Source: JAHBXL01 sp964409775
Lineage (GTDB): Bacteria; Planctomycetota; Phycisphaerae; Phycisphaerales; UBA1924
Reading direction: 5' to 3'
DNA: 64,000 bases
NCBI GenBank assembly: GCA_964409775.1
Contig: CAYPEI010000009.1
Location: forward strand, 54,700-118,699
Each line of letters starts with the position of its first letter. Within the stretch, counting starts at the first letter, position 1. Positions 18,001 to 25,893 of this stretch are shown in pieces. Under the pieces are notes generated by a model, which had not been told where the DNA came from, did not search any database, and saw nothing but the letters and a program-made list of their open reading frames with translations. A program made the position numbers and the translations under genes.

Positions 18001-18124
18001 TCCTCGCGAGCAGGCGGATGCCGCGAAGGCCATGATCAAGAGCCGCATGGAGCATGCGATGGAACTGAGCGTGCCGCTCAAGGTCGAGGCCAGCGTGAGT
18101 GAGAACTGGTTTGATGGCAAGTGA
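15035..18124 (+). CDS. polA: DNA polymerase I
   Basis: A 1,029-residue DNA polymerase I, about 100 residues longer than E. coli's. Residues 1-300 form the 5'-3' exonuclease (EGFEADDVIATL, then a GVGPKTA helix-hairpin-helix). After a linker comes the 3'-5' proofreading domain, with its motifs intact (DTETT, HNLKFD, YAAEDAD). The polymerase domain has motif A DYSQIELRLLAH (about 804), motif B RNGAKMVNFGIVYG and motif C QIHDELVFE (about 980). An Ala/Thr/Ser-rich insertion of about 35-38 residues (about 484-521) interrupts the proofreading domain between HNLKFD and the segment FDSMVASYLID. It follows the toxin-antitoxin pair on the same strand. Confidence 0.97.
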   Translation: MPTLYIIDGYAQFFRAYHAIRTPMTSPVTKEPTNMTFGFIGMLLKLLRGQGKIGHDGGKPDYVVVTLDVSGDRGTFRSQIYPEYKATREDPPEDLFPQVERCLAMLRQVGVPILGAEGFEADDVIATLVTQLRAKHPDLKIRIISKDKDLKQLLHDGEHAVELYDVHNDELITADTLKEETGLTPPQVIDMLALMGDTVDNVPGIEGVGPKTAAKLVAEHGSIDGVLAAAATIKGKLGERLRAVDRAQIDLSRRLVTLRHDVPVELPLESARTDKLNLIAMGPVLKELGFNRYQDELKALVGGAAPTEPALPASLDPRAKLGGLFPERSPIEMPPALAASAGATSAAKRDAKATPVFGGLFDGAPGSPSSQLIAPQSGEYRAITTKMQLDAMVKELQVAECIAIDTETTGLSPRRDRLVGICLSTKIGTGVYIPVRSPDPSSHLDEATVIGALRPVLEDPTRPKCGHNLKFDMLVLRKAGIRMGGVCIPTSAAARAATKAASRGTSSHATYATPRFATSTAFDSMVASYLIDASRSSHGLDALAMAMLGRTNISIKDLIGSGPDARTFDQVPLNQATQYAAEDADVALQLRAMMLPQLAAMNLEPLFETVEMPLVEVLAELEWNGIRVDRAELERQRMRLQRRIDELKAELARVARDTIGRTFNPDSPKQLAAVLFNKADAPDEAGGPGLGLKPVKKIKTGYSTDAEVLDKLATDPEIATPIPALIVEYRELTKLVSTYLVALVEEINPDTGRIHASFNQTVAATGRLSSSDPNLQNIPIRTDIGREIRRAFVASPGHVLVSADYSQIELRLLAHLSRDPALIEAFEKDLDIHTAVAAQIHNVPLGSVTKAQRNGAKMVNFGIVYGITSFGLARRLGVSNTEAAKIIDDYKRQFSGITTFLQECIDQAVRFGYVQTMLGRRRPIIDIESNNPQRRALAERVAINSVVQGSAADLIKLAMVDLQGEIATGAAPKGLHMLLQIHDELVFECPREQADAAKAMIKSRMEHAMELSVPLKVEASVSENWFDGK

Positions 18125-18162
18125 CGGGCGCACGGATCGGCCCGATCAACGCACTGCGACCA

Positions 18163-19353
18163 TCAGACGCTTCGAGCATGTCGCGAGACGGCCTTGCTGA
18201 CGAGCGAGAGATACCGAGCGCTCACACGTTCGATCGAGAAGTTCTCGAGCGCATGCGCTCGGGCTGCCGATCCCACTTCCTTCCAGCTCGCTTCGTCGCC
18301 GAGGACACGGCGGATCGCATCGGCCCAGTCCCGTGCCGTCGTCCCCTGGCAGTGCCACCCGGTCTGGCCGTCCAGCACCGTCTCGGCCGGCCCACCCAGC
18401 GCGTGAACCAGCACCGGGCGGCCCATCATCATCGCTTCAACAACCGACAGCCCGAAGGGCTCCGGATCCACCCGCGAGTTGACGGCGACATCGATGATCG
18501 GGTAGTAGGACTCGGGATCATCGACGACGCCCGCGAAGTGCAGACGATCTGAGGCCCCGCGTGCGGCCGCCAGACGCCTCATCTCCGCGGCCACCGGCCC
18601 GTCTGTCGGACCGCCCAGCAGGAGGAGGTGCGGAGACTTGGGGACAGCATCAAGGGTCAGGAGTCCTTCGAGGAACGGCAACTGGCCCTTCTGCTCGTCG
18701 ATCCGGGCCGCGATTGCAAAGAGCGGGACATCGGCCGGAACTCCGAGCGCAGCGCGGGTCTTGGCGATCACGCGGCCGGGATCGAACCGGGCCGGATCAA
18801 CAGCCAGGTAGAACGTCTCGGGCGCGTGTTCTCCGATCCCGAGGGTGCTGCCCGTGAAACGGCTGTTTGCGAGGACTGTCACCCCCCACCGACGACAGAC
18901 CGCTCGGTACATTCGCCGGTTCACTCCCAGTGGATACGCGTCCGAGATGGTGTTGGGCATCTCCCAGAAGCACGGAACCGAGAGACGTGCGGCGGCTCTC
19001 GCGGCAACCGAGACGAAGGTCGGCCAGAGCACGTGCACTGCATCCGGTCGATGCGGCGACAGCACGGCGGCGACCGCCTCGGCCCGCCGCGGCGCGCTCA
19101 GTGCGTTGCGGATCGAAGTCAGGCCGCGTCGGACCAACCCCCCGCCCAGCGAGGTCGGCGCGCCTTGTCCTGCAACAACGACCGGATATCCGCGGGCACG
19201 GAGTTCGGCCGCGAATGGGCCTTCGCCCATTGCCGCGAAGACCGGCTTTGCGCCGCGCGCGGCAACGCCTTGTGCCAGGTTCAGAACCGCGGCCCGAACA
19301 CCATACACCTCATCACCCTTGATGACCCACGCGATGGTGAGCGGATGTTCCAT
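18163..19353 (-). CDS. glycosyltransferase, GT4 family
   Basis: A 396-residue GT-B fold glycosyltransferase. The N-terminal half binds the acceptor; the C-terminal half has the GT4 signature, with RIDEQKGQLPFLEGL at the start of the nucleotide-sugar domain and the E-x7-E type motif EPFGLSVVEAMMMGRPVLVHALGGPAE. It probably adds a sugar to a polysaccharide or glycolipid. The frame extends upstream into the previous gene, but ATG 19353 gives the usual N-terminus (LTIAWVIKGDEVYGV) and lies 20 bases after the methyltransferase stop. It converges with polA, 38 bases apart. Confidence 0.85.
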   Translation of the reverse strand: MEHPLTIAWVIKGDEVYGVRAAVLNLAQGVAARGAKPVFAAMGEGPFAAELRARGYPVVVAGQGAPTSLGGGLVRRGLTSIRNALSAPRRAEAVAAVLSPHRPDAVHVLWPTFVSVAARAAARLSVPCFWEMPNTISDAYPLGVNRRMYRAVCRRWGVTVLANSRFTGSTLGIGEHAPETFYLAVDPARFDPGRVIAKTRAALGVPADVPLFAIAARIDEQKGQLPFLEGLLTLDAVPKSPHLLLLGGPTDGPVAAEMRRLAAARGASDRLHFAGVVDDPESYYPIIDVAVNSRVDPEPFGLSVVEAMMMGRPVLVHALGGPAETVLDGQTGWHCQGTTARDWADAIRRVLGDEASWKEVGSAARAHALENFSIERVSARYLSLVSKAVSRHARSV

Positions 19354-19373
19354 CGTGCACGCCGGCACCGCCT

Positions 19374-20186
19374 TCACGCCGCGGCCTTCGGAGCGATGTA
19401 GTACCAGACCTGCGGGTCGGCACGATCTTCGTCCATGCACGCCCGAAGTGTCTCGATGCTGACGCCGGGGATTCGCGGGGCGTCGGCATCGGTCCGCGGG
19501 CGCGTCGCGAAACTCTGGATGTCGTGAGTCGGCGCGAATCGCTCCCGGATTCGCTGTGCAGAACCCGGGGCGAACATCTCGTGCGTCTCGACGAGGATGG
19601 CCGCCTTTCGGAGCGCGGGCACGCGTTGCGGGTCGAGCAGAATGTCCTCGTATCCCTCGCAGTCTGAGAGCACGAGCGGACGCTTGAACCCTGCAAGGGC
19701 GGCCTGAAGCGTCTCGGGCGAGCCGGCCCCGTGGAGTTCGGATCGATCGAGCAGACCGTTGGACTGCAAGGCGCGGGCAAGCAGGTTGCGGATCGGCCGC
19801 CGGATCTCGAAGCAGATCAACCGTGCTCCCGGCACGAGCAACCCGAGACCGACCGAGTAGTACCCTTCGGCCGAGCCGACATTCACGATCGCATCGGGCC
19901 CGAGCCGCACGATCTGCTCGACCGCCGGATGCAGTTCCATTTCGTATGTGCCCAGGACCTTGGGAAGCACATCCGTCACCACCGGCGATGAGCGGTAGCG
20001 GGCGCCCTTGAACGGACCGGAGAGAACGCGGTCCGGATTGCCCAGTTCAGCGAGGTACCTCGCTCGTTCGCGCAGCATCCGGCGCACCGCGGGGTTGGAA
20101 GCCCGCCGCACACCGACGAGGAGTTGCTCCGCCACGGGGCCTGGGAGTTGATCTACGAGCGATTTGATGGCGTCGCGCAGCGGCAT
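19374..20186 (-). CDS. FkbM-like SAM-dependent methyltransferase
   Basis: A 270-residue protein with the Rossmann-type methyltransferase fold. Motif I reads AIVNVGSAEGYYSVGL (about 97-112), followed by LICFEIRRP (acidic residue after strand 2) and the region VLSDCEGYEDILLDP (about 171-185). The last element resembles the DxEGxE/DxxxL motif of FkbM-like enzymes that O-methylate sugars. Its place beside glycosyltransferases and a flippase supports methylation of a surface polysaccharide (inference). It is the first gene of a two-gene minus-strand unit, divergent from the flippase. Confidence 0.7.
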   Translation of the reverse strand: MPLRDAIKSLVDQLPGPVAEQLLVGVRRASNPAVRRMLRERARYLAELGNPDRVLSGPFKGARYRSSPVVTDVLPKVLGTYEMELHPAVEQIVRLGPDAIVNVGSAEGYYSVGLGLLVPGARLICFEIRRPIRNLLARALQSNGLLDRSELHGAGSPETLQAALAGFKRPLVLSDCEGYEDILLDPQRVPALRKAAILVETHEMFAPGSAQRIRERFAPTHDIQSFATRPRTDADAPRIPGVSIETLRACMDEDRADPQVWYYIAPKAAA

Positions 20187-20319
20187 CGGGCGGACTATAG
20201 GCGGAGGTGGCTTTCAACCGACAGACACTGTTGCAACTCGTATCGGCAGGAACCGCCCGACACTGAACCGCAACCGGACGACAGGCGTACTTCGACCGGC
20301 GGGCGGGCTTGGGAGATTC

Positions 20320-21840
20320 ATGGAATCAGCCACATCAAGCCCGGAAGCCGCGCCTGCGATCGGCGACCGTGCCGTTGGTTCGCTGGCGTGGATGATGGCC
20401 AATACCGCCGCGACCCGTGTCGTGAGTTTTCTGGCGCAGATCGTCCTGGGCTGGCTGCTCAGCGAGCATGACTTTGGGATTTACGCCCTGGCGATCTCGA
20501 TCTCCGCGGTCACGACGCTGCTTCGGGATGGCGGCGTCCGGCAGTTGCTGATCACGCGGCAGACCGATTACCAGAGTCTCCTCGGCCCCGTCTTCTGGAT
20601 GGCCATGGCGTTCAACGCCGGGACGGGACTGCTGCTCGCCATCGCGGCCCCGTTCGCCGCGAAGGCCTACGGCGAACCATCGCTGGTCCAGTTGCTGCTC
20701 ATCATCGCGGTGTGCATGCCCCTGGGGACTCCCGGCGTCATCCTCACCACGCGACTCCAGATCGACCTGCGGTTCCGTTCGATCGCGACGATCCAGGCGG
20801 CCTGCTCACTCATCCGCTACGTGGGCGCGGCCGCGTTTGCGTGGTGGGGATTCGGGCCTCTGAGCTTTGTGCTTCCACTGCCCATCATCGCGATCGTCGA
20901 ATGGCTTGGCGCGCTGATGCTGAACCGCGAACGGCTCTGGCGCCGCAGCCCCCACGTCGGTGAATGGGGCGGCCTCTTCGGTCAGGCCAAGTGGGTGCTG
21001 ATCGGATCGTTCGCTGTTGCACTGCTGAACCTCGGATCGAACCTCGTCATCGGGTTGTTCGACACCACCGAGACCGTCGGGGTCTACTTCTTCGCCTTCC
21101 AGATCATCATCCAGATTGCGGTGGTGCTCTCGGCCAATGCCAACCAGGTTCTGTTCGCGGCACTGGCACGGATCGCCGCGGAGCCGGAACGGAAGCGACG
21201 GGCGGTCATCCGGTCGTTGCGGCAGATCATGCTCCTCTCCGTGCCGATGTGCGTCGGCCTGGCCGTGACATTCGGACCGCTCGAAGAGATCGTCTGGCGG
21301 GGTCGGTGGGCCGCCGCCGCCGCCGCGGTCACCGCCCTCGGCGCGTTCTACGCCTTCGCCGTCCTTCCGGGGGTCGCGCTGGCCGCACAGCAGGCCCGCG
21401 GAGACTATCGGGGGTCGGCGGTGGGGATCCTGCTTCTGGGTCTTGCGAGCCTTGCCGCCGCGGCGGCCGGGGCATGGCTCAGCGACAGCGCGACGGGCAT
21501 CGCGGTCTGGGTCGGATCGGTCGGCGCGATCGCGAGCCTGGGCTACGTAGCCTATGCGCTTGCTCCGACCGGGATCTCGCTCGCCGACATCCTCGGCGCG
21601 ACAGTTCCGATCTGGGTGATCGGAATCGCTTCGGGGGCGCTCGCGATCGGTGCAGGCTGGGGTATTGGCCATGTCCACGCCGTGATCCGGCTTGTTCTGA
21701 TTTCAGCGGTCTTCGTCGCGGCATTCGGCCTGCTTACGCGCATGACCATGCCGAGTACGCTGCTTGAGAGCCTCGCGCTTGTTCCCGCACGCCTCCGCGG
21801 CATGGCGGGCCGGTTTCTGCTGCTTCCCGCGGCGGAATGA
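20320..21840 (+). CDS. Wzx-type polysaccharide flippase (MOP superfamily)
   Basis: A 506-residue multi-pass membrane protein with 12 or more hydrophobic helices. The N-terminus has the family pattern GSLAWMMANTAATRVVSFLAQ and the conserved FGIYALA segment with RDGGVRQLLI. Members of this family flip lipid-linked oligosaccharides across the inner membrane for capsule, O-antigen or exopolysaccharide assembly. The frame is open back to 20164, but ATG 20320 follows GGGAG and yields the typical start. It is divergent from the methyltransferase gene and ends 15 bases before a convergent glycosyltransferase. Confidence 0.87.
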   Translation: MESATSSPEAAPAIGDRAVGSLAWMMANTAATRVVSFLAQIVLGWLLSEHDFGIYALAISISAVTTLLRDGGVRQLLITRQTDYQSLLGPVFWMAMAFNAGTGLLLAIAAPFAAKAYGEPSLVQLLLIIAVCMPLGTPGVILTTRLQIDLRFRSIATIQAACSLIRYVGAAAFAWWGFGPLSFVLPLPIIAIVEWLGALMLNRERLWRRSPHVGEWGGLFGQAKWVLIGSFAVALLNLGSNLVIGLFDTTETVGVYFFAFQIIIQIAVVLSANANQVLFAALARIAAEPERKRRAVIRSLRQIMLLSVPMCVGLAVTFGPLEEIVWRGRWAAAAAAVTALGAFYAFAVLPGVALAAQQARGDYRGSAVGILLLGLASLAAAAAGAWLSDSATGIAVWVGSVGAIASLGYVAYALAPTGISLADILGATVPIWVIGIASGALAIGAGWGIGHVHAVIRLVLISAVFVAAFGLLTRMTMPSTLLESLALVPARLRGMAGRFLLLPAAE

Positions 21841-21855
21841 CCGCGCCGCAGGTCG

Positions 21856-23070
21856 CTAACTCAACTCGGTCCTTGTGGCGCCTGTTGCCGAGAGCGCCCG
21901 GCGCAGGCCATCGACCGGATCGCCGCGGCGGCGCCAGTCGGCGAGCACCTGGGGCGACGCGGCCTTGTATCGGGCAAGGGTGGCGGGATCCGTGACATCA
22001 AGCAGCGCCCGGACCATGCTGTCGAGATCGCCCGGTTTGAACTCGCGACCGTTGACTCCATCTCGGAGAAGTTCGCCTGCCGCGCCGACGGTGCTTGCAC
22101 ACGCGAGGGCCATCCCAGCGCACGCGGCCTCGTTGATCACGACTCCCCACGGCTCGTGGACGGATGGGTGGACAAACACATCGCTTGCGCGATAGATGGC
22201 ACTGATCTCCCGCTGCTCGCCGATGAAACCCGTGAACAGCACGCGGCCGCGGAGGGCACCAGGGACCTTTGCCGTTACGGCGTCGAGCATCGGGCCGTTG
22301 CCGATCATGACCAGGTCCCAGTCGGGCCGGCGGTCGGCAATCACGGCGAACGCGTCGACAGCCATGTCGGGCTTCTTGAAGTCGGTCATCCGGGCGCAGA
22401 AGACCAAGCGGCGGCGACCGGCGCGGAGGTTGTGTTTGCCGCAGGCCTCGGCGATCGCCGCGTCGGACAACTGCTCGATGAGGGCGTAGTCGGGCTCGTA
22501 GGGGAAGTAGAAAATCGTGTCGGGGTCGGCGCCATACTTGAGGAAGTAGTCGCGGCCGAAGTTGCCGCACGGCATCAGCCCCGCGGCGTTGCGGATCACC
22601 CACCTGAGGAGCGCGGCCTTGACCGCGGCCTTCGGGCCGCTGGCGCGATCGAGGTGGATGTTGGAGTCGACGTTGATGAACGCGGGGACGCCATTGCGGC
22701 TGCACCAGCGGATGAGTCGGAGGCGCGCGAGGTCGCTGTAGCCCCCGATCACGAGCGCCTTGATGTTGTTGGCGCGGACCCAGCGGATGATGCGACCACC
22801 CTTGGCCCAGTCTGCCGGGAACTCGGAGAGCCTGGATGGTCGGTCGGCACGCTGCCCCGCGCCGAAACTGATCGATCGGTCACTCTCACCTGAGTCGAGT
22901 GTCCAGGGCTGGTCGCCGAGGTCGTGAGAGTACAGCGAGTACAGGCGGACCTGCGGCAACTCACGGTCGATCCGGCGGTGCAGCGCGAGCCTGTAGGGCG
23001 TCGGGGCGGTCGTCAGGATGCCGACGTTGATCTTGCTGGCGGCGGATTGTGCGGCAGCCGGTGAAGTCAT
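21856..23070 (-). CDS. glycosyltransferase, group 1 (GT4) family
   Basis: A 404-residue glycosyltransferase. Recognisable pieces are VGILTTAPTPYRLALHRRI at the N-terminus, the nucleotide-sugar domain start LVFCARMTDFKKPDMAVDAFA (about 218-238), IGNGPMLDAV, the RGRVLFTGFIGE segment and the signature HEPWGVVINEAACAGMALACASTVGA with its two spaced Glu residues. It belongs with the neighbouring flippase, methyltransferase and second glycosyltransferase in a surface-polysaccharide cluster. Substrate and linkage cannot be read from sequence. Confidence 0.85.
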   Translation of the reverse strand: MTSPAAAQSAASKINVGILTTAPTPYRLALHRRIDRELPQVRLYSLYSHDLGDQPWTLDSGESDRSISFGAGQRADRPSRLSEFPADWAKGGRIIRWVRANNIKALVIGGYSDLARLRLIRWCSRNGVPAFINVDSNIHLDRASGPKAAVKAALLRWVIRNAAGLMPCGNFGRDYFLKYGADPDTIFYFPYEPDYALIEQLSDAAIAEACGKHNLRAGRRRLVFCARMTDFKKPDMAVDAFAVIADRRPDWDLVMIGNGPMLDAVTAKVPGALRGRVLFTGFIGEQREISAIYRASDVFVHPSVHEPWGVVINEAACAGMALACASTVGAAGELLRDGVNGREFKPGDLDSMVRALLDVTDPATLARYKAASPQVLADWRRRGDPVDGLRRALSATGATRTELS

Positions 23071-23156
23071 GACCGAACGCCCGGGGATTGACGGGGCGGT
23101 CGAGGTCTATCGACCGTTTGGAGGAGGCTCCGAAGCATGCCTGGAGCCGGGAGAAG

Positions 23157-23230
23157 TGGGCGATACAGGGCTCGAACCTGTGACCTCATGCGTGTCATGC
23201 ATGCGCGCTAGCCAACTGCGCCAATCGCCC
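23157..23230 (-). tRNA. tRNA-Val (anticodon GAC)
   Basis: A 74-base cloverleaf on the minus strand: acceptor GGGCGAT pairs with ATCGCCC, D-stem GCGC/GCGC, anticodon stem CATGC/GCATG with loop ATGACAC (anticodon GAC, reading GUC), T-arm ACAGG-TTCGAGC-CCTGT and discriminator A. CCA is not encoded. Position 9 is G rather than the usual A. A possible -10 (TATACT on the minus strand) lies at 23303-23308, about 70 bases upstream, with a hairpin between. Confidence 0.93.
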
Positions 23231-23265
23231 GGAATGTCGGCGAACGGGAGCGTCCGCCAGAAGCA

Positions 23266-23291
23266 TCGGGCCGGCCTTTCGACCGGCCCGA
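23266..23291 (-). other. strong hairpin upstream of tRNA-Val
   Basis: A perfect 9-bp inverted repeat, TCGGGCCGG (23266-23274) with CCGGCCCGA (23283-23291), loop of eight bases. It lies between the end of the OmpA-like gene (23350) and tRNA-Val on the minus strand. There is no T-run after it on either strand. It could end ompA-like transcription or mark tRNA processing. A smaller hairpin (TTCGGC-TTGC-GCCGAA) is at 23317-23332. Confidence 0.5.
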
Positions 23292-23349
23292 CAATGGTTT
23301 GAAGTATAGGCGGCTCTTCGGCTTGCGCCGAAAAACCGGTCAAGGTCGA

Positions 23350-24003
23350 TCAGTAGGTATCAACGATGACCACCTCGACGCGGCGAGAGGCGGGCTTGCT
23401 GCTCTTGGGCTGCGAGGCGCCCATGCCGACGGTGCTGACCGAACCGCGGGGCACGCCCTTGGAGACGATGTAATCGCGGACGGCGTCGGCGCGGGCTTTG
23501 GAGAGCGCTTCGTTGCTGGGCCACTTGGACTTCTTGATCGGGTCGGTATCGGTGTGTCCCTCGATGCGGACTGTCGAGCCCGAGTGCTGGCGGATCTGGG
23601 AGACCACCCGGTCCAGATCCTTCTTGGCCGAGGCCTTGAGCGTGGCCTGGCCCGGATCAAAGAGGATGTCACCGGCGATGGGGATCACGGTCTCGCGGGT
23701 CTGGCCGCCACCAGTGCGTGGCTTGCCGCCACCGGACGGAGGCGCCCAGCCGCCGTCCCCGCCATCACCAGTGGGCCGTGCCTGGTTCGCGGCGACCTGC
23801 TGCTGGAGAGCCGCCTGGTTCGTCTCCATTTGGGCGACACGGTCGCGGAGGGCGGCGTTCTCCTGCATCAGCGCCGCATTCTCGTCCTTCATGGCGTTGT
23901 TGCATCCGCCGAGGAACATGCCCATGCCAACCGCGGCAAGTCCGGCAAACTTGGCCGCCCATCCGAGGCCGCGACGTGTTGTGGTCTGAACGCTGCTGGT
24001 CAT
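23350..24003 (-). CDS. OmpA-domain (Pal-like) lipoprotein
   Basis: A 217-residue outer-membrane-type lipoprotein. The signal peptide ends in a good lipobox, FLGGC (about residues 30-34). A short coiled coil (about 38-72, NAALMQENAALRDRVAQ) and a Gly/Pro-rich linker precede the C-terminal OmpA domain (about 105-217), which has the peptidoglycan-binding core VRIEGHTDTDP, then LSKARADAVRDYIVSKGV and a final RRVEVVIV strand. It probably ties the outer membrane to peptidoglycan, like Pal but with its own coiled coil. ATG 24003 is preceded by GGAG; the open frame upstream is not part of the gene. Confidence 0.88.
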   Translation of the reverse strand: MTSSVQTTTRRGLGWAAKFAGLAAVGMGMFLGGCNNAMKDENAALMQENAALRDRVAQMETNQAALQQQVAANQARPTGDGGDGGWAPPSGGGKPRTGGGQTRETVIPIAGDILFDPGQATLKASAKKDLDRVVSQIRQHSGSTVRIEGHTDTDPIKKSKWPSNEALSKARADAVRDYIVSKGVPRGSVSTVGMGASQPKSSKPASRRVEVVIVDTY

Positions 24004-24088
24004 CGCTGGTGTCTCCGTTCTCTGCGATTTCGGGATGAATACTGGCTGTCTGAGTCGCTCCCGGCTCCGCCGGGATTTTGGCGCGCAA

Positions 24089-24135
24089 ACAGTATTGAGA
24101 TCGGTCAAAACGTCAACGTGTGTGCACACGCGTTG
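24089..24135 (-). promoter_or_regulatory. promoter with 22-bp palindromic operator for the OmpA-like gene
   Basis: On the minus strand TTGACG (24116-24111) and TACTGT (24094-24089) are 16 bases apart, a plausible -35/-10 pair about 90 bases before the start codon. A 22-bp palindrome at 24114-24135 (CAACGTGTGTGCACACGCGTTG on the plus strand, only one mismatched pair) overlaps the -35. A dimeric repressor bound there would block RNA polymerase. The regulator is unknown. Confidence 0.55.
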
Positions 24136-24212
24136 CCCCCGTTCCGGCGATCGGATGCGGAAGGCCCGCAGTATACCCGAATCCCGGGGAGACCGGCGGG
24201 CAGGTCTGAGAA

Positions 24213-25034
24213 TCAGAGTTTGCGGACTGCCCGGCGGAACGCGTCGGCAAGGAGCGACGCCCGCTTCGGGTCGACAGGGTTGTCCCATCGGCCCGACCGC
24301 TTGATCCACGATCCCACGATCAGGGCGTCTGCCGCTCCAATCAACCCGGGAATTCGCTCGGGGCTGACCCCGGAGCCTACCAGGACCGGAAGGGAACATG
24401 CCCGGCGGACCTCGGTCACGTCCCGCGGGTCGGTCGGCTTGCCGGTGGCGGTGCCGCTGACGATGACGCCGTCGGCCCCAAAGAACTCGGCGGCTTCGGC
24501 GGCCTCCGCAAGCGAAAGGTCGGCGGTGATCGCGTGGGAAGCGTGCTTCTTCTTGACATCGCACAGCACGAGGACGCCTTCGGCGCCGATCTGACGACGG
24601 TAGCGAAGAAGCGGACCCGCTTCCGCGGTTGCGAGCAGCCCTTCGTCGGCCACATGGGCGAAGACAAAGTTCTCACATCGGATGAACTGGAGCCCCGCGG
24701 CCATCGCGATCGCGAGCGCCTCGCGGTTGCCACCTGACAGCACCTGGATTCCCAGCGGCATCTCCCCCACTGCCTGCCGCACCGCCGACGCCACGACCGC
24801 CATCGCGGCAACCGTTTCCGGACCGTGGCCCTGGTGCACATACGGCCGATCGTGCATGTTCTCGATGATCAGGGCGTCGAAGCCGGCTTTCCGCAGCAGC
24901 AGCGCTTCGGCCGCCGCTCGCTCCGCGAGTTCGCCGACGGGCAACCGGGCGGCCGGAGAGCCGGGCAATGCACCGACGTGGACCATGCCGATGAGGAGTT
25001 TTCGGCCGTTGAGGAGCGGGTGGGGCTTGGGCAT
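24213..25034 (-). CDS. BtpA/SgcQ-family TIM-barrel protein
   Basis: A 273-residue protein of the BtpA family. It opens with LLIGMVHVGALPGSP, carries AGFDALIIENMHDRPY near 57-72 and ends with the phosphate-binding-like VLVGSGVSPERI and ADALIVGSWIK. BtpA was first described as a photosystem I assembly factor in cyanobacteria, but relatives (SgcQ) occur widely in non-phototrophs and are probably TIM-barrel enzymes of sugar or nucleotide metabolism. The exact reaction is unknown. ATG 25034 gives the typical N-terminus. It lies 209 bases upstream of the OmpA-like gene, which seems to have its own promoter. Confidence 0.85.
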   Translation of the reverse strand: MPKPHPLLNGRKLLIGMVHVGALPGSPAARLPVGELAERAAAEALLLRKAGFDALIIENMHDRPYVHQGHGPETVAAMAVVASAVRQAVGEMPLGIQVLSGGNREALAIAMAAGLQFIRCENFVFAHVADEGLLATAEAGPLLRYRRQIGAEGVLVLCDVKKKHASHAITADLSLAEAAEAAEFFGADGVIVSGTATGKPTDPRDVTEVRRACSLPVLVGSGVSPERIPGLIGAADALIVGSWIKRSGRWDNPVDPKRASLLADAFRRAVRKL

Positions 25035-25113
25035 GTGTTCTCGTTGAGCAGGCAGCGGGTATTCTGCTCGTATTGTTAGGGAGACCATCAGGGGACAGGC
25101 TGATTTTCTTTCC

Positions 25114-25833
25114 GTGGAGCCGCACCAGACTGCCGCCGGTTTTCAGACCACGAGCTGGACGCTCATCGACGGCGCACGCGTCGACCGAGCGGTGCTCGAT
25201 CGGTTGCTGCGCCAGTATTGGAGCCCGGTGTACGCCGCGATTCGCCGGCAGGGATTCGGAAGCCACGATGCCAGCGACCTGACTCAGGAGTTCATGGCGC
25301 AGGTGGTGATCGGGCGGGACCTGGTGGGGAAGGCCGACGCCGCGCGAGGGCGGTTTCGATCGTACCTGAAGCAATCGCTCAGGAATTTTCTGATCGACCG
25401 AAGCCGGGCGAGGAAGCGGCCGGAGGGTGACCGTCCGGCGCATTTCGCGGCGGGAGCGGAGGACGGCGGCGTGGCGGATCCGCCCTCGGGGGATGCGGGT
25501 CCTGACACATTCGATCGTGAGTGGGCGGCGGCGGTGGTGGAGGTGACTTTGCAGAGGCTGGAAGAGGCCTGCCGCGCAGACGCCATGGAGCCGCACTGGC
25601 ACGCGTTCCGGCTGAACGTTGTTGGGCCGACGCTGAGGAAGACCAAGGCCCTCTCCATGGACGAACTGGCGAAGGTGATCGGGGCTGCGGATGCGACTCA
25701 GGCGAGCAACATGCTGCAGACGATCAAGCGGCGGTTCAAACGGTTGCTCCGCGAGGTGGTCAGCGAGACTGTGGCGAAGCCGGAAGACGTTGAGCCGGAA
25801 CTGGCCATCCTTCGGACGAGCCTGCAGCGCTGA
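25114..25833 (+). CDS. sigma-70 family RNA polymerase sigma factor, planctomycete type
   Basis: A 239-residue sigma-like protein. Region 2 covers about 25-100: ASDLTQEFMAQVV, then ARGRFRSYLKQSLRNFLIDRSRARKRP, the pattern of ECF-like factors common in planctomycetes. The C-terminal half (about 150-239) includes a helix-turn-helix-like MDELAKVIGAADATQASNMLQTIKRRFKRLL, which is less typical of region 4. It starts at GTG 25114; no ATG lies between it and the upstream stop, and the only purine-rich site, GGGGAC, is 17 bases away, suggesting weak translation. No kinase gene adjoins it, unlike the sigma factor near 8 kb. It converges with the next gene. Confidence 0.78.
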   Translation: MEPHQTAAGFQTTSWTLIDGARVDRAVLDRLLRQYWSPVYAAIRRQGFGSHDASDLTQEFMAQVVIGRDLVGKADAARGRFRSYLKQSLRNFLIDRSRARKRPEGDRPAHFAAGAEDGGVADPPSGDAGPDTFDREWAAAVVEVTLQRLEEACRADAMEPHWHAFRLNVVGPTLRKTKALSMDELAKVIGAADATQASNMLQTIKRRFKRLLREVVSETVAKPEDVEPELAILRTSLQR

Positions 25834-25893
25834 GCATTATGGAGCGTCTTCACGGCGAAACACCGGCTCCGGGCGGGATGGCTCCATTTCGCA

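Noticed and set aside
24004..24564. Upstream extension of the OmpA-like reading frame
   Set aside because: It covers the predicted promoter and the BtpA gene, and the lipoprotein signal begins at ATG 24003 with a ribosome site.
25839..25887. Inverted repeat ATGGAGC/GCTCCAT between two convergent genes as a terminator
   Set aside because: The loop is about 35 bases long, so the stem is unlikely to form a functional terminator.
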